Shown: positions 7,900 to 15,486 of the stretch, piece by piece
Numbering within the stretch: position 1 is the stretch's first letter
How the letters are laid out: the number at the start of each line of letters is the position of its first letter
NCBI GenBank assembly: GCA_040389045.1
Contig: JAZKAT010000011.1
Coordinates: forward strand, 1 to 17,519
Reading direction: 5' to 3'
Source of the DNA: UBA5158 sp040389045
GTDB taxonomy: Bacteria; Pseudomonadota; Gammaproteobacteria; DSM-16500
DNA length: 17,519 nucleotides
Made by a program: the position numbers and the translations under genes
Notes under the pieces: generated by a model
Seen by the model: only the letters and a program-made list of their open reading frames with translations
Told to the model about the DNA's origin: nothing
Database searches by the model: none

Positions 7900-7928
7900 T
7901 TGCGTCAAACATTCCATAATGCTATCTT
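7900..7928 (+). promoter_or_regulatory. Putative sigma70 promoter for tRNA-Val (and perhaps thrS operon)
   Basis: TTGCGT (7900-7905) and TATCTT (7923-7928) are separated by 17 bp, about 30 bp before the tRNA. The GC-rich stretch ACCGGCTCG around the likely start site is typical of stringently controlled stable-RNA promoters. Its -35 overlaps the -35-like sequence of the divergent operon. Confidence 0.5.
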
Positions 7929-7958
7929 TACCGGCTCGTGAAATTTGAGAAAATTCGT

Positions 7959-8033
7959 AGGCACGTAGCTCAGTGGTAGAGCACCACCTTGACATGGTGG
8001 TGGTCGGTGGTTCAATCCCACTCGTGCCTACCA
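7959..8033 (+). tRNA. tRNA-Val (anticodon GAC), CCA encoded
   Basis: A 75-nt cloverleaf with acceptor AGGCACG/CGTGCCT, discriminator A and encoded CCA (8031-8033). The anticodon stem CCACC/GGTGG encloses TTGACAT, giving GAC. The anticodon and T arms are nearly identical to E. coli tRNA-Val(GAC). It lies directly upstream of thrS, 60 bp away. Confidence 0.97.
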
Positions 8034-8044
8034 TCGTCATTCGC

Positions 8045-8075
8045 ATCCCTTGCCTTGGCAGGGGATATTATTTTT
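8045..8075 (+). terminator. Hairpin plus U-rich tail between tRNA-Val and thrS (terminator or attenuator)
   Basis: ATCCCTTGC (8045-8053) pairs with GCAGGGGAT (8058-8066), 9 bp with one T-G pair and a 4-nt loop. ATTATTTTT follows. This is the form of an intrinsic terminator. Only 18 bp separate it from the thrS start, leaving no room for a separate promoter, so partial read-through from the tRNA promoter is plausible. Confidence 0.6.
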
Positions 8076-8093
8076 GGACTGTGAGAAATGAGT

Positions 8094-10013
8094 ATGCCCG
8101 TTATTACTCTGCCTGATGGAAGTCAGCGCACATTCGATCAGCCGATAACCGTCGGCGAAGTTGCCGCGAACATTGGCGCAGGTCTTGCGAAAGCCGCTCT
8201 CGCCGGAAAAATCAACGGCAAGCTGGTTGATACGTCTTATCAAATTAAAGAAGATGCAGCGCTGTCCATCGTGACTGACAAAGACCCCGCCGCGCTGGAA
8301 TTAATTCGGCACTCGGCGGCGCATTTGCTGGCTCAAGCGGTCAAATCACTGTTCCCCGCTGCGCAAGTCACCATCGGCCCAGTCATTGAAGATGGTTTTT
8401 TCTACGACTTTGCTTTTGCTCGCCCATTCACCCCGGAAGATTTGACGCTGATCGAAGAAAAAATGCATGAGTTGGCCAAGGCCGATTTAGCAGTGTCCCA
8501 TAAAGTTATTGAGCGTAATGAAGCCCTCAAATTTTTTCGTAGCATAGGCGAAGAATACAAAGCCAAAATTATTGAAGATATCCCCGACACGGAAACGCTG
8601 ACGATTTACCAGCAGGGTGACTTTATCGATTTATGCCGCGGCCCACATTTGCCCAGCACGGGTAAGCTCAAAGCCTTCAAATTGACGAAATTAGCTGGCG
8701 CGTATTGGCGCGGCAATTCTGACAATGAAATGCTGCAACGAATTTATGGTACGGCCTGGACGGATAAAAAAAGCCTGGATGAGTATTTAAAGAACCTGGA
8801 AGAAGCTGAAAAACGCGACCATCGCAAAATTGCTAAAAACCTGGATTTGTTCCACCTGCAGGAAGAAGCGCCCGGCATGATTTTCTGGCATGCCAATGGC
8901 TGGACTATTTACCAGGAAATTAAAGAATACATACGCAAACGCGTACTCGAAAGTGATTATGAAGAAGTAGCGACCCCGCAATTAGTGGATTTAGAACTAT
9001 GGAAAAAGTCCGGTCACTGGGAAATGTTCGGCGCCGACATGTTTACCCTGGATGCGGATGAAAACCGCCACTATGCGTTAAAACCCATGAACTGCCCGTG
9101 TCATATTCAGATTTTTAAACAAGGGTTGCGTAGTTATCGCGACTTGCCGCTGCGGTTTACCGAGTTTGGCCTGTTGCACCGTAATGAGTTTTCCGGTGCC
9201 ATGCACGGCTTGATGCGCGTACGCCAGATGGTGCAAGACGATGCCCATATTTTCTGTACCGAAGACCAGCTGCAAGAAGAATCCCTGAAGTTTATCAAAT
9301 TACTTTTGGATGTTTATAAAGATTTTGGCTTTAACGATATTACCGTACGCCTGGCGACCCGCCCGGAAAAACGTGTAGGTACTGATGCGCTATGGGACCA
9401 GGCAGAACAAGCGCTTGCTCAAGCTTTGACCGATTCGGGTTTAAAATTTGAAGTCCGTCCCGGCGAAGGCGCATTTTACGGCCCCAAAATTGAATTCCAT
9501 CTCAAAGATTGCCTCAATCGTATGTGGCAATGTGGCACGTTACAGCTGGACTATGTTATGCCCGGCCGATTGGATGCCTATTATATAGACGAAGATAGCA
9601 GCAAAAAAGTGCCAGTCATGTTACATCGTGCTATCCTAGGCTCCCTGGAAAGATTTATTGGGGTATTGCTGGAGCATTATGCTGGCAAATTGCCAGTCTG
9701 GTTAGCCCCGGTCCAGGCGGTTTTTATGAATATTACCGACAAGCAGGGTGCTTATGTCGAAGAAATTACAAATTTATTCAAAAAACAGGGCATTAGAGTA
9801 AAATCGGACTTGAGAAATGAGAAGATCGGCTATAAAATCCGCGAACACACCTTACAGAACGTCCCCTACCTGATAGTGGCGGGCGATCGTGAGGCATCCG
9901 CGCGTGAAGTTTCGGTACGTACTCAACAGGGTAAAGACCTCGGAACAATGCCTTTGGAGCAATGTATGGATCTTATTAAGCAAGCCATTGCGCAACGGAG
10001 CCGGATCCAATAA
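8094..10013 (+). CDS. thrS: Threonyl-tRNA synthetase
   Basis: This class II aminoacyl-tRNA synthetase charges tRNA-Thr in the cytosol. Domains in order: N-terminal TGS domain (about 1-65), editing domain with H73 and H77 (HSAAH), catalytic core, and C-terminal anticodon-binding domain (about 540-639). The catalytic zinc ligands C334 (MNCPCH), H385 (DDAH) and H511 (MLHR) sit at exactly the E. coli residue numbers. That agreement is the main reason to choose the second ATG at 8094 (MPVITLPDGS, 639 aa) over the ATG at 8088, which would put the GAGAA ribosome site too close. It heads the translation-factor cluster, with infC following after 16 nt. E. coli ThrS represses its own translation through a tRNA-like leader; no such leader can be recognised in the short space here. 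Confidence 0.97.
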   Translation: MPVITLPDGSQRTFDQPITVGEVAANIGAGLAKAALAGKINGKLVDTSYQIKEDAALSIVTDKDPAALELIRHSAAHLLAQAVKSLFPAAQVTIGPVIEDGFFYDFAFARPFTPEDLTLIEEKMHELAKADLAVSHKVIERNEALKFFRSIGEEYKAKIIEDIPDTETLTIYQQGDFIDLCRGPHLPSTGKLKAFKLTKLAGAYWRGNSDNEMLQRIYGTAWTDKKSLDEYLKNLEEAEKRDHRKIAKNLDLFHLQEEAPGMIFWHANGWTIYQEIKEYIRKRVLESDYEEVATPQLVDLELWKKSGHWEMFGADMFTLDADENRHYALKPMNCPCHIQIFKQGLRSYRDLPLRFTEFGLLHRNEFSGAMHGLMRVRQMVQDDAHIFCTEDQLQEESLKFIKLLLDVYKDFGFNDITVRLATRPEKRVGTDALWDQAEQALAQALTDSGLKFEVRPGEGAFYGPKIEFHLKDCLNRMWQCGTLQLDYVMPGRLDAYYIDEDSSKKVPVMLHRAILGSLERFIGVLLEHYAGKLPVWLAPVQAVFMNITDKQGAYVEEITNLFKKQGIRVKSDLRNEKIGYKIREHTLQNVPYLIVAGDREASAREVSVRTQQGKDLGTMPLEQCMDLIKQAIAQRSRIQ

Positions 10014-10015
10014 TT

Positions 10016-10032
10016 AGGAGGAAGACCAGATT
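10016..10032 (+). promoter_or_regulatory. Strong Shine-Dalgarno and AUU start codon of infC
   Basis: AGGAGG (10016-10021) is followed 8 nt later by ATT at 10030, the start of the IF3 frame; the frame is closed by TAG at 10015. A rare AUU start behind a strong ribosome site is the known arrangement by which IF3 limits its own synthesis in E. coli. Confidence 0.9.
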
Positions 10033-10548
10033 AGCGAAAAAAAACCTCGGGTTAATGATGAAATTACAGTATATGAGGTTCGCTTAATTGACGCCGAAGG
10101 CGGTCAGTTAGGAGTTGTGCCCACACGTCAAGCGAGACAAATCAGCGAGGAAGCTGGTTTAGATTTAGTAGAATTATCGCCTGATGCTAAGCCCCCAGTA
10201 TGCCGTATTATGGATTTTGGCAAGTTTCGTTTCCAGCAAAGCAAGCGTAAAGCCGCTGCCAAACGGAAACAAAAACAGGTTCATATCAAGGAAATCAAGA
10301 TCAGACCGGCAACTGAGGAAGGCGACTATCAAGTTAAGTTCCGCAGCATCGTTCGCTTCTTGAGTGATGGTGATAAGGTCAAAGTAACTTTGCGCTTCCG
10401 CGGACGGGAAATGGCGCACCCTGAGTTAGGAATGCAGTTGTTAGAACGTATCATGACCGAATTAGCAGACCATGGCGTGGTCGAGCAACGTCCAAAGTTC
10501 GAAGGGCGGCAAATGGTCATGGTAGTAGGGCCCAAGAAGAAAGCTTAA
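10030..10548 (+). CDS. infC: Translation initiation factor IF-3 (AUU start)
   Basis: IF-3 binds the 30S subunit, prevents premature 50S joining and discriminates against non-standard start codons. From ATT 10030 the product is 172 residues (E. coli 180). The N-terminal domain has VNDEITVYEVRL, LGVVPTRQA, EEAGLDLVELSPDAKPPVC and the RIMDFGKFRFQ segment. A lysine-rich linker follows, then the C-terminal 30S-binding domain with IKIRPATEEGDYQVK, TLRFRGREMAHPELG and a final GPKKKA. A GTG at 10117 could be taken as the start but would cut off the first part of the N-terminal domain. It is translationally linked to thrS upstream (16-nt gap) and followed by rpmI and rplT. Autoregulation through the AUU codon is expected from family knowledge. 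Confidence 0.95.
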   Translation: MSEKKPRVNDEITVYEVRLIDAEGGQLGVVPTRQARQISEEAGLDLVELSPDAKPPVCRIMDFGKFRFQQSKRKAAAKRKQKQVHIKEIKIRPATEEGDYQVKFRSIVRFLSDGDKVKVTLRFRGREMAHPELGMQLLERIMTELADHGVVEQRPKFEGRQMVMVVGPKKKA

Positions 10549-10588
10549 TATTTTGAAATTTAATGCAACAAAGTGGAGTTTTACTGAA

Positions 10589-10786
10589 ATGCCTAAATTA
10601 AAAACTAACCGTGGAGCGGCGAAACGCTTTAAAGCAACTGGCAGTGGCTTTAAGCATCGTGGAACAGCGCGCAACCACATTTTGACCAAGAAATCGACCA
10701 AACGTAAGCGTCATTTACGCGGCGTACTTGGCGTAGCAAAAGTTGACTGTCCTTCAGTCAAGCAAATGCTGCCGTACTCAGACTAG
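10589..10786 (+). CDS. rpmI: 50S ribosomal protein L35
   Basis: L35 is a small basic component of the large ribosomal subunit. It is 65 residues long, starting MPKLKTNRGAAKRFK, with the conserved ATGSGFKHR, a NHILTKKSTKRKR stretch and a tail KQMLPYSD. A GGAG lies 11 nt before the ATG. An in-frame ATG at 10553 would add 12 residues unlike any L35 and is not used. It sits in the invariant order infC-rpmI-rplT. In E. coli, L20 represses this gene by binding its leader; the 40-nt spacer here is too short to judge that by eye. Confidence 0.97.
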   Translation: MPKLKTNRGAAKRFKATGSGFKHRGTARNHILTKKSTKRKRHLRGVLGVAKVDCPSVKQMLPYSD

Positions 10787-10800
10787 CGAGGAGAACCACC

Positions 10801-11160
10801 ATGGCAAGAGTTAAAAGAGGCGTTACCGCCCGCGCCCGACACAAAAAAGTGTTGGATAAGGCAAAAGGTTATTATGGCGCCCGCAGCCGCGTATTCCGCG
10901 TTGCGAACCAGGCAGTTATCAAGGCTGGTCAGTATGCGTATCGTGATCGCCGTCAAAAGAAACGTGATTTCAGAGCATTGTGGATTGTGCGTATCAACGC
11001 CGCCGCGCGTGAATGCGGTCTGTCTTACAGCGTATTGATGAATGGCTTGAAAAGAGCAGCGATTGAAATTGACCGTAAAGTATTAGCAGACATTGCTGTA
11101 TTTGATAAAGTAGGTTTTGCTGCGATAGTTGATCAAGTTAAGACCCTGAAAGCGGCTTAA
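10801..11160 (+). CDS. rplT: 50S ribosomal protein L20
   Basis: L20 is needed early in assembly of the large subunit, where it binds 23S rRNA. Its 119 residues match the usual 118. The start MARVKRGVTARARHKKVLD, the AKGYYGARSRVFRVANQ segment, YAYRDRRQKKRDFR and LWIVRINAAARE are all family hallmarks. A strong GAGGAG lies upstream, 14 nt after rpmI. The last gene of the ribosomal-protein block, it is followed by an inverted-repeat element before pheS. Confidence 0.98.
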   Translation: MARVKRGVTARARHKKVLDKAKGYYGARSRVFRVANQAVIKAGQYAYRDRRQKKRDFRALWIVRINAAARECGLSYSVLMNGLKRAAIEIDRKVLADIAVFDKVGFAAIVDQVKTLKAA

Positions 11161-11178
11161 ACAGTGCGGCGTAAGCAG

Positions 11179-11270
11179 CTGTCATTCCCGCGCAGGCGGG
11201 AATCCATTATGAGTACCCCGCAGCTTCTGCAGTTACAATGAATGGATTCCCGCCTGCGCGGGAATGACAG
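11179..11270. repeat. MITE-like element: 30-bp perfect inverted repeat in the rplT-pheS spacer
   Basis: Positions 11179-11208 and 11241-11270 are perfect reverse complements over 30 bp, separated by 32 bp. Each arm contains its own small palindrome, ATTCCCGC-GCAG-GCGGGAAT. The sequence type GTCATTCCCGCG...GCGGGAATCC is a widespread bacterial intergenic repeat. It has no coding capacity of its own. As RNA it could form a long stable hairpin between rplT and pheS. Confidence 0.93.
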
Positions 11271-11310
11271 ATACACAAAAGCCACAAGTGCTTCAGCTTG
11301 GAACATGCCC

Positions 11311-12324
11311 ATGATGGAACTGGATGAACTACTAACACAAGCTGAAGCCAGCATACGCAGTGCTACCGATTTAAAAACCCTAGATCATTTTCGTGTAACC
11401 TATCTTGGCAAAAAAGGCCATCTCACCGAATATTTAAAAAACCTCGGCCAGCTACCCCCTACCGAGCGGCCCTTAGCAGGCCAGAAAGTTAATACCATCA
11501 AACAAAAAGTCCAAACCCTTATTGAAGAGCGCACGCAGGTACTGCAAGCCGCGGAAGTCGCCAGTCAACTCGCCAATGAAGCTATCGATATCACTTTGCC
11601 CGGTCGCGGCCAGAGTTTTGGTTCACTGCATCCGGTCACGAAAACCCGCGAACGTCTGGAAAACTTATTCAAGCAAATGGGTTTTATGGTCGTTGATGGC
11701 CCGGAAATTGAAGAGGATTATTATAATTTCACCGCACTCAATATTCCGGAATTACATCCAGCGCGCGCTACGCAAGACACGTTTTATTTTGATGACGGTA
11801 AGTTATTACGAACGCATACGTCGCCAATGCAGATACGTGTCATTGAAAACCATAAACCGCCGTTGCGTATCATCGCGATGGGACGAGTTTACCGCCGCGA
11901 TTTTGATATTACCCATACGCCTATGTTTCATCAAATCGAAGGGTTGATGATAGATGAAAATGTCAGCTTCGGTGATTTGAAAGGTATTCTGTTAAACTTT
12001 TTGCAAGCTTTTTTCGAAACCGAAGTGGCCATCCGTTTTCGACCTTCGTATTTTCCCTTTACCGAACCTTCCGCTGAAGTGGACATTGGTTGTTTGAAAT
12101 GTGCGGGCAAAGGTTGTCGAATTTGCAAAAACACGGGCTGGCTGGAAGTTTTAGGTTGCGGCATGGTGCATCCCAATGTGTTAACCATGGCTGGCATAGA
12201 TCCGGAACGTTATTCCGGCTGGGCCTTTGGCTGTGGGATTGACCGCTTGACGATGCTGCGTTATGGCATTACTGACTTGCGCGCATTATTTGAAAACGAT
12301 TTGCGTTTTCTCAAGCAATTTTAA
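11311..12324 (+). CDS. pheS: Phenylalanyl-tRNA synthetase alpha subunit
   Basis: PheS is the catalytic subunit of the alpha2-beta2 class II enzyme charging tRNA-Phe. At 337 residues it shows the N-terminal coiled-coil tRNA-binding arm (about 1-85, with YLGKKGHLTEYL), LHPVTKTRERLE, THTPMFHQIEG, FRPSYFPFTEPSAEVD and the motif 3 segment CGIDRLTMLRYG. An insertion holds four cysteines, C261, C264, C269 and C272, in CxxC-x4-CxxC spacing; E. coli lacks it, but such a zinc-knuckle-like insertion occurs in many bacterial PheS. ATG 11311 was chosen because GGA lies 8 nt upstream; ATG at 11305 or 11314 is possible. The frame remains open back to an ATG at 11242 inside the inverted repeat, which would add a repeat-derived MDSRLRGND leader, probably spurious. 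pheT follows after 14 nt. Confidence 0.96.
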   Translation: MMELDELLTQAEASIRSATDLKTLDHFRVTYLGKKGHLTEYLKNLGQLPPTERPLAGQKVNTIKQKVQTLIEERTQVLQAAEVASQLANEAIDITLPGRGQSFGSLHPVTKTRERLENLFKQMGFMVVDGPEIEEDYYNFTALNIPELHPARATQDTFYFDDGKLLRTHTSPMQIRVIENHKPPLRIIAMGRVYRRDFDITHTPMFHQIEGLMIDENVSFGDLKGILLNFLQAFFETEVAIRFRPSYFPFTEPSAEVDIGCLKCAGKGCRICKNTGWLEVLGCGMVHPNVLTMAGIDPERYSGWAFGCGIDRLTMLRYGITDLRALFENDLRFLKQF

Positions 12325-12338
12325 GGGGCCTGGCGATC

Positions 12339-14741
12339 ATGAAATTCAGCGAATCCTGGTTACGCGAGTGGATCAACCCCAAGTTGTCACGCCCTGAATT
12401 AGCCGAATGTTTAACGATGGCAGGACTTGAAATTGACGAACTGGCTCCAGTCGCCTCCGAATTTTCCAAAGTAGTGGTTGCTGAAATCCTCGCCGTCAAA
12501 AAACATCCCGACGCGGACAATTTAACGATTTGCGAAGTCGCGGCCGGTGGTAAACCCCTGACTATAGTTTGTGGCGCTGGCAACGTAAAACCGCATTTGA
12601 AAGTTCCCGCGGCATTAATCGGCGCAGTGTTGCCAAATAATGTCACCATTAAAGCGACCAACATTCGGGGCATTCCCTCAGCTGGCATGTTATGTTCCGC
12701 CAGTGACCTGGGTTTGAGTGATGACAATGAAGGGTTATTTGAATTGCCAGCCGATGCGCCCGTCGGTGTAGCGCTTTGGGATTATTTAAAATTATCCGAT
12801 TATGTAATTGATGTTGCCATCACCCCTAATCGCGGTGATTGTTTAAGCTTGCTAGGCATGGCAACCGAAATCAGCGCATTGACCGCGGCCAAAATCACGC
12901 CGCCAAAATTCACCACCATTAAACCTGCGCACAAAGACGTTTTACCCGTCACTATCCATAAAAACGCGCAGCAAGCCTGCCCGTGTTATGTTGGCCGTGT
13001 CATTCGTGGTGTACAAGCCGATGCGCCTACACCGATCTGGTTGCGCGAACGCTTGCGTCGTAGCGGTATCCGTTCAATTAGTCCGGTAGTGGATGTGACG
13101 AACTACGTCATGCTGGAACTAGGCCAGCCTATGCATGCTTTTACGCTTGAAACTCTTAGCGGTGGCATTGAAGTGCGCATGGCGAAAACCGGCGAAGAAT
13201 TGGCATTGCTGGATGGCAGTGAAGTCAAACTCGATACGGAAACCTTGGTGATCGCGGATAAACAAAAAGCGCTGGCGGTCGCGGGGGTGATGGGTGGCAT
13301 GGATTCGCGGGTAACACTGCTCACACAAAATATATTTTTGGAAAGCGCGTATTTCCAACCTCAGGCTACGGCGCGCGCCGCGCGGCGTTACCATATTAAT
13401 TCGGATTCATCCTATCGTTTTGAACGCGGCATTGATCCTTTGCTGCAACGTAAAGCCATGGAACGCGCCACGCAATTATTGCTGGAAATTACCGGCGGCA
13501 GTGCTGGGCCGATAATTGATGTGAGTAATAAGAACCTGCCGCAGCCAGTCAAAATTAACTTGCGCCCCGAACGCATTAAAAAAATTCTGGGCTGTGACGT
13601 CCCCGCCAAACAGGTTGAAAAAATTTTACAAAGTTTGCAATTCGATGTTAAAACCAAAGCAAAAACCGCCAGTAAAAAAACGCCACCTGCCTGGCAAGTC
13701 ACCGTGCCGCCACGGCGTTCGGATGTCACCACAGAAATTGACTTGATTGAAGAAATCGCCCGTTTGTATGGTTACGATAAAATTCCCTGTCATGATATTG
13801 TCGCCGCCCTGCAGATTAATCCTGGGCGTGAAGAGCAACTGGCATTATCAACACTACGCCGCGCATTTTATGATTTAGGTTATCAGGAAGTAGTAACTTA
13901 CAGTTTCATAGATCCAAAGCTGCAAGCGATTTTTCATCCCGGAGAACCAGTGAAGGAATTGCTGAATCCCATGACTGCCGACATGGCCGTGATGCGTGGC
14001 GGCTTATGGCCGGGTTTGGTGAATACGTTGTTATATAACCAAAACCGTCAGCAAGAACGCGTGCGGATTTTTGAATCCGGCCGCCAGTTTGTTTTTGAAA
14101 ATAATCAATTACAACAACAAATGATGTTAAGCGGCTTAATTTGCGGAACAGCTTTCCCTAAACAGTGGGGCAATAGCAATCGCCTCGCCGATTTTTTTGA
14201 CCTGAAAGGCGATCTGGAAAATATTTTCAAACTGACTTTTGACCAGGATGAGTTTATTTTTAAAACGGGGACCCATGCGGCCCTGCATCCAGGCCAAACG
14301 GCGGAAATAATCAGAGATGGACAGAAAATAGGCATTCTGGGCATGTTACATCCTAGCATCAGTCAAGCGTTGAAAGTGGAAGGGTCTGTATTTTTATTTT
14401 CCTTAATGCTGGATTCTGTAGTAAATGCGCGAATTCCTAACTATCAGAGCCTGTCTAAGTTCCCAGAGATACATAGGGATATTGCTATATTGTTAGATCA
14501 GTCTGTACCGGCGTTGGAAATTCAGGATACAATAAGAGAACAGTCCGGAGAATTGCTCAAAAACATTGATATATTTGATGTTTATCAGGGGAAGGGAATT
14601 CCCGCGGGACAGAAAAGCATTGCGTTATCCTTGACCTTGCAACATTCTTCACGCACTCTAATAGATGAAGAAGTTGCAAAATTAATGGAACGCATCATAG
14701 TGGCGCTTAAAGAACGGTTCAACGCTGAATTAAGGGGCTAA
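12339..14741 (+). CDS. pheT: Phenylalanyl-tRNA synthetase beta subunit
   Basis: PheT carries tRNA recognition and the editing site that clears mis-charged Tyr-tRNA-Phe. Its 800 residues match E. coli (795). In order there are an OB-fold tRNA-binding domain (about 40-150, HPDADNLTICEV), the B3/B4 editing domain (about 215-390), the B5 domain (about 400-480), a catalytic-like core, and the C-terminal FDX-ACB anticodon-binding domain (about 705-798, FPEIHRDIAILLD). GGGG precedes the ATG, 14 nt after pheS. Oddly, from about 14306 the codon choice shifts: ATA appears 8 times in the last 145 or so codons against 4 in the preceding 655, and AGA/AGG occur only there. ihfA begins 4 nt after the stop, so the two are translationally close. 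Confidence 0.97.
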   Translation: MKFSESWLREWINPKLSRPELAECLTMAGLEIDELAPVASEFSKVVVAEILAVKKHPDADNLTICEVAAGGKPLTIVCGAGNVKPHLKVPAALIGAVLPNNVTIKATNIRGIPSAGMLCSASDLGLSDDNEGLFELPADAPVGVALWDYLKLSDYVIDVAITPNRGDCLSLLGMATEISALTAAKITPPKFTTIKPAHKDVLPVTIHKNAQQACPCYVGRVIRGVQADAPTPIWLRERLRRSGIRSISPVVDVTNYVMLELGQPMHAFTLETLSGGIEVRMAKTGEELALLDGSEVKLDTETLVIADKQKALAVAGVMGGMDSRVTLLTQNIFLESAYFQPQATARAARRYHINSDSSYRFERGIDPLLQRKAMERATQLLLEITGGSAGPIIDVSNKNLPQPVKINLRPERIKKILGCDVPAKQVEKILQSLQFDVKTKAKTASKKTPPAWQVTVPPRRSDVTTEIDLIEEIARLYGYDKIPCHDIVAALQINPGREEQLALSTLRRAFYDLGYQEVVTYSFIDPKLQAIFHPGEPVKELLNPMTADMAVMRGGLWPGLVNTLLYNQNRQQERVRIFESGRQFVFENNQLQQQMMLSGLICGTAFPKQWGNSNRLADFFDLKGDLENIFKLTFDQDEFIFKTGTHAALHPGQTAEIIRDGQKIGILGMLHPSISQALKVEGSVFLFSLMLDSVVNARIPNYQSLSKFPEIHRDIAILLDQSVPALEIQDTIREQSGELLKNIDIFDVYQGKGIPAGQKSIALSLTLQHSSRTLIDEEVAKLMERIIVALKERFNAELRG

Positions 14742-14745
14742 TTAA

Positions 14746-15057
14746 ATGGCACTGACAAAAGCGGATATTTCTGAACATTTGTTTCAAGAAATAGGATTGA
14801 CCAAGCGTGAGGCAAAGGAAATCGTTGAGTTATTTTTTCATGAGCTTAGCGGAGCTTTGGAAAGTGCGCAACAAGTGAAACTTTCCGGCTACGGCAATTT
14901 TGAGTTACATGACAAAAATGAACGTCCGGGACGAAATCCAAAAACAGGCGAAGAAATACCTGTTTCAGCCAGACGCGTCGTTACTTTTCGCAGCGGTCAA
15001 AAACTCAGGGCGCGTGTGGAAAAGTATGCTGGAAAAGAAACCCAAGACGACAAGTAA
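14746..15057 (+). CDS. ihfA: Integration host factor alpha subunit
   Basis: IHF-alpha pairs with IHF-beta to bend DNA sharply at specific sites, affecting transcription, replication and recombination. The 103 residues begin MALTKADISEHLFQ, include VKLSGYGNFELHDK, and carry the beta-arm RPGRNPKTGEEIP with the intercalating proline at residue 65, as in E. coli. The ending RRVVTFRSGQKLRARVE is the conserved body. An AGGGG lies upstream within the end of pheT. The position pheT-ihfA-merR is standard in gammaproteobacteria. In E. coli ihfA also has a promoter inside pheT; I could not identify one here with confidence. Its 3' end overlaps the next gene by 32 bp. Confidence 0.97.
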   Translation: MALTKADISEHLFQEIGLTKREAKEIVELFFHELSGALESAQQVKLSGYGNFELHDKNERPGRNPKTGEEIPVSARRVVTFRSGQKLRARVEKYAGKETQDDK

Positions 15058-15442
15058 GCTGTCGAAGAATGGCCAACGTAAGGAAGTTACCGCCAGTTCC
15101 TTACCGCCTATTCCGGACAAGCGTTATTTCACCATTGGTGAGGCAGCGCAATTATGCGGGGTGAAACCGCATGTTTTACGTTACTGGGAAATAGAATTCT
15201 TACAATTAAAGCCATCCAAGCGCCGCGGTAATCGACGTTATTACCAAGCCAAAGATGTACAGGTAGTCCGTCAAATTCGCAAGTTACTCTATGAAGATGG
15301 CTTTACTATTGAAGGCGCACGATACCAATTGGGACAAACTCCCCAAGAGTCAAGCGCAAGTAATGATGTAGTGATAAAAAAACTTATTGCAGATCTCGAA
15401 CAGCTTCTGCAGAATCTCAAAACCGCTGAACAAGTGGTTTAA
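15026..15442 (+). CDS. MerR-family transcriptional regulator (ihfA-linked)
   Basis: A 138-residue DNA-binding protein. A MerR-type winged helix-turn-helix spans about residues 34-102 (YFTIGEAAQLCGV, VLRYWE, GNRRYYQAKDV, IRKLLYEDGFTIEGAR). A short C-terminal helix (about 114-136) rich in Leu, Ile and Val probably dimerises. There is no cysteine-based metal site of the MerR/CueR type (only C44), so it is not a metal sensor of that class; the effector is unknown. A regulator of this kind next to ihfA is common in gammaproteobacteria (for example Pseudomonas). ATG 15026, with GGA 5 nt upstream, is the first sensible start and lies inside ihfA, overlapping it by 32 bp in another frame. This suggests coupled translation. 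A stem-loop follows 45 bp after the stop. Confidence 0.9.
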   Translation: MLEKKPKTTSKLSKNGQRKEVTASSLPPIPDKRYFTIGEAAQLCGVKPHVLRYWEIEFLQLKPSKRRGNRRYYQAKDVQVVRQIRKLLYEDGFTIEGARYQLGQTPQESSASNDVVIKKLIADLEQLLQNLKTAEQVV

Positions 15443-15449
15443 AGAATAA

Positions 15450-15472
15450 AGTAAATGAGTAGCGGGCAGAAA
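15450..15472 (+). repeat. Diverged partial copy of the downstream palindromic repeat
   Basis: AGTAAATGAGTAGCGG with the following GCAGAAA resembles the AGTAAATGAGCAGCGG that opens the right arm of the palindrome at 15570. The match covers about 20 bp with a substitution and a short gap, so it may be a decayed fragment. Confidence 0.4.
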
Positions 15473-15486
15473 TTCAGTGTGCAACC

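Noticed and set aside
11242..11310. N-terminal extension of PheS starting MDSRLRGND
   Set aside because: This peptide is the translation of a common intergenic repeat; the extension has no PheS similarity and the better ribosome site serves the ATG at 11311.
11161..11310. Phe-rich leader peptide (pheM-type attenuator)
   Set aside because: No short frame with several Phe codons and a following terminator was found; the spacer is occupied by the inverted repeat.
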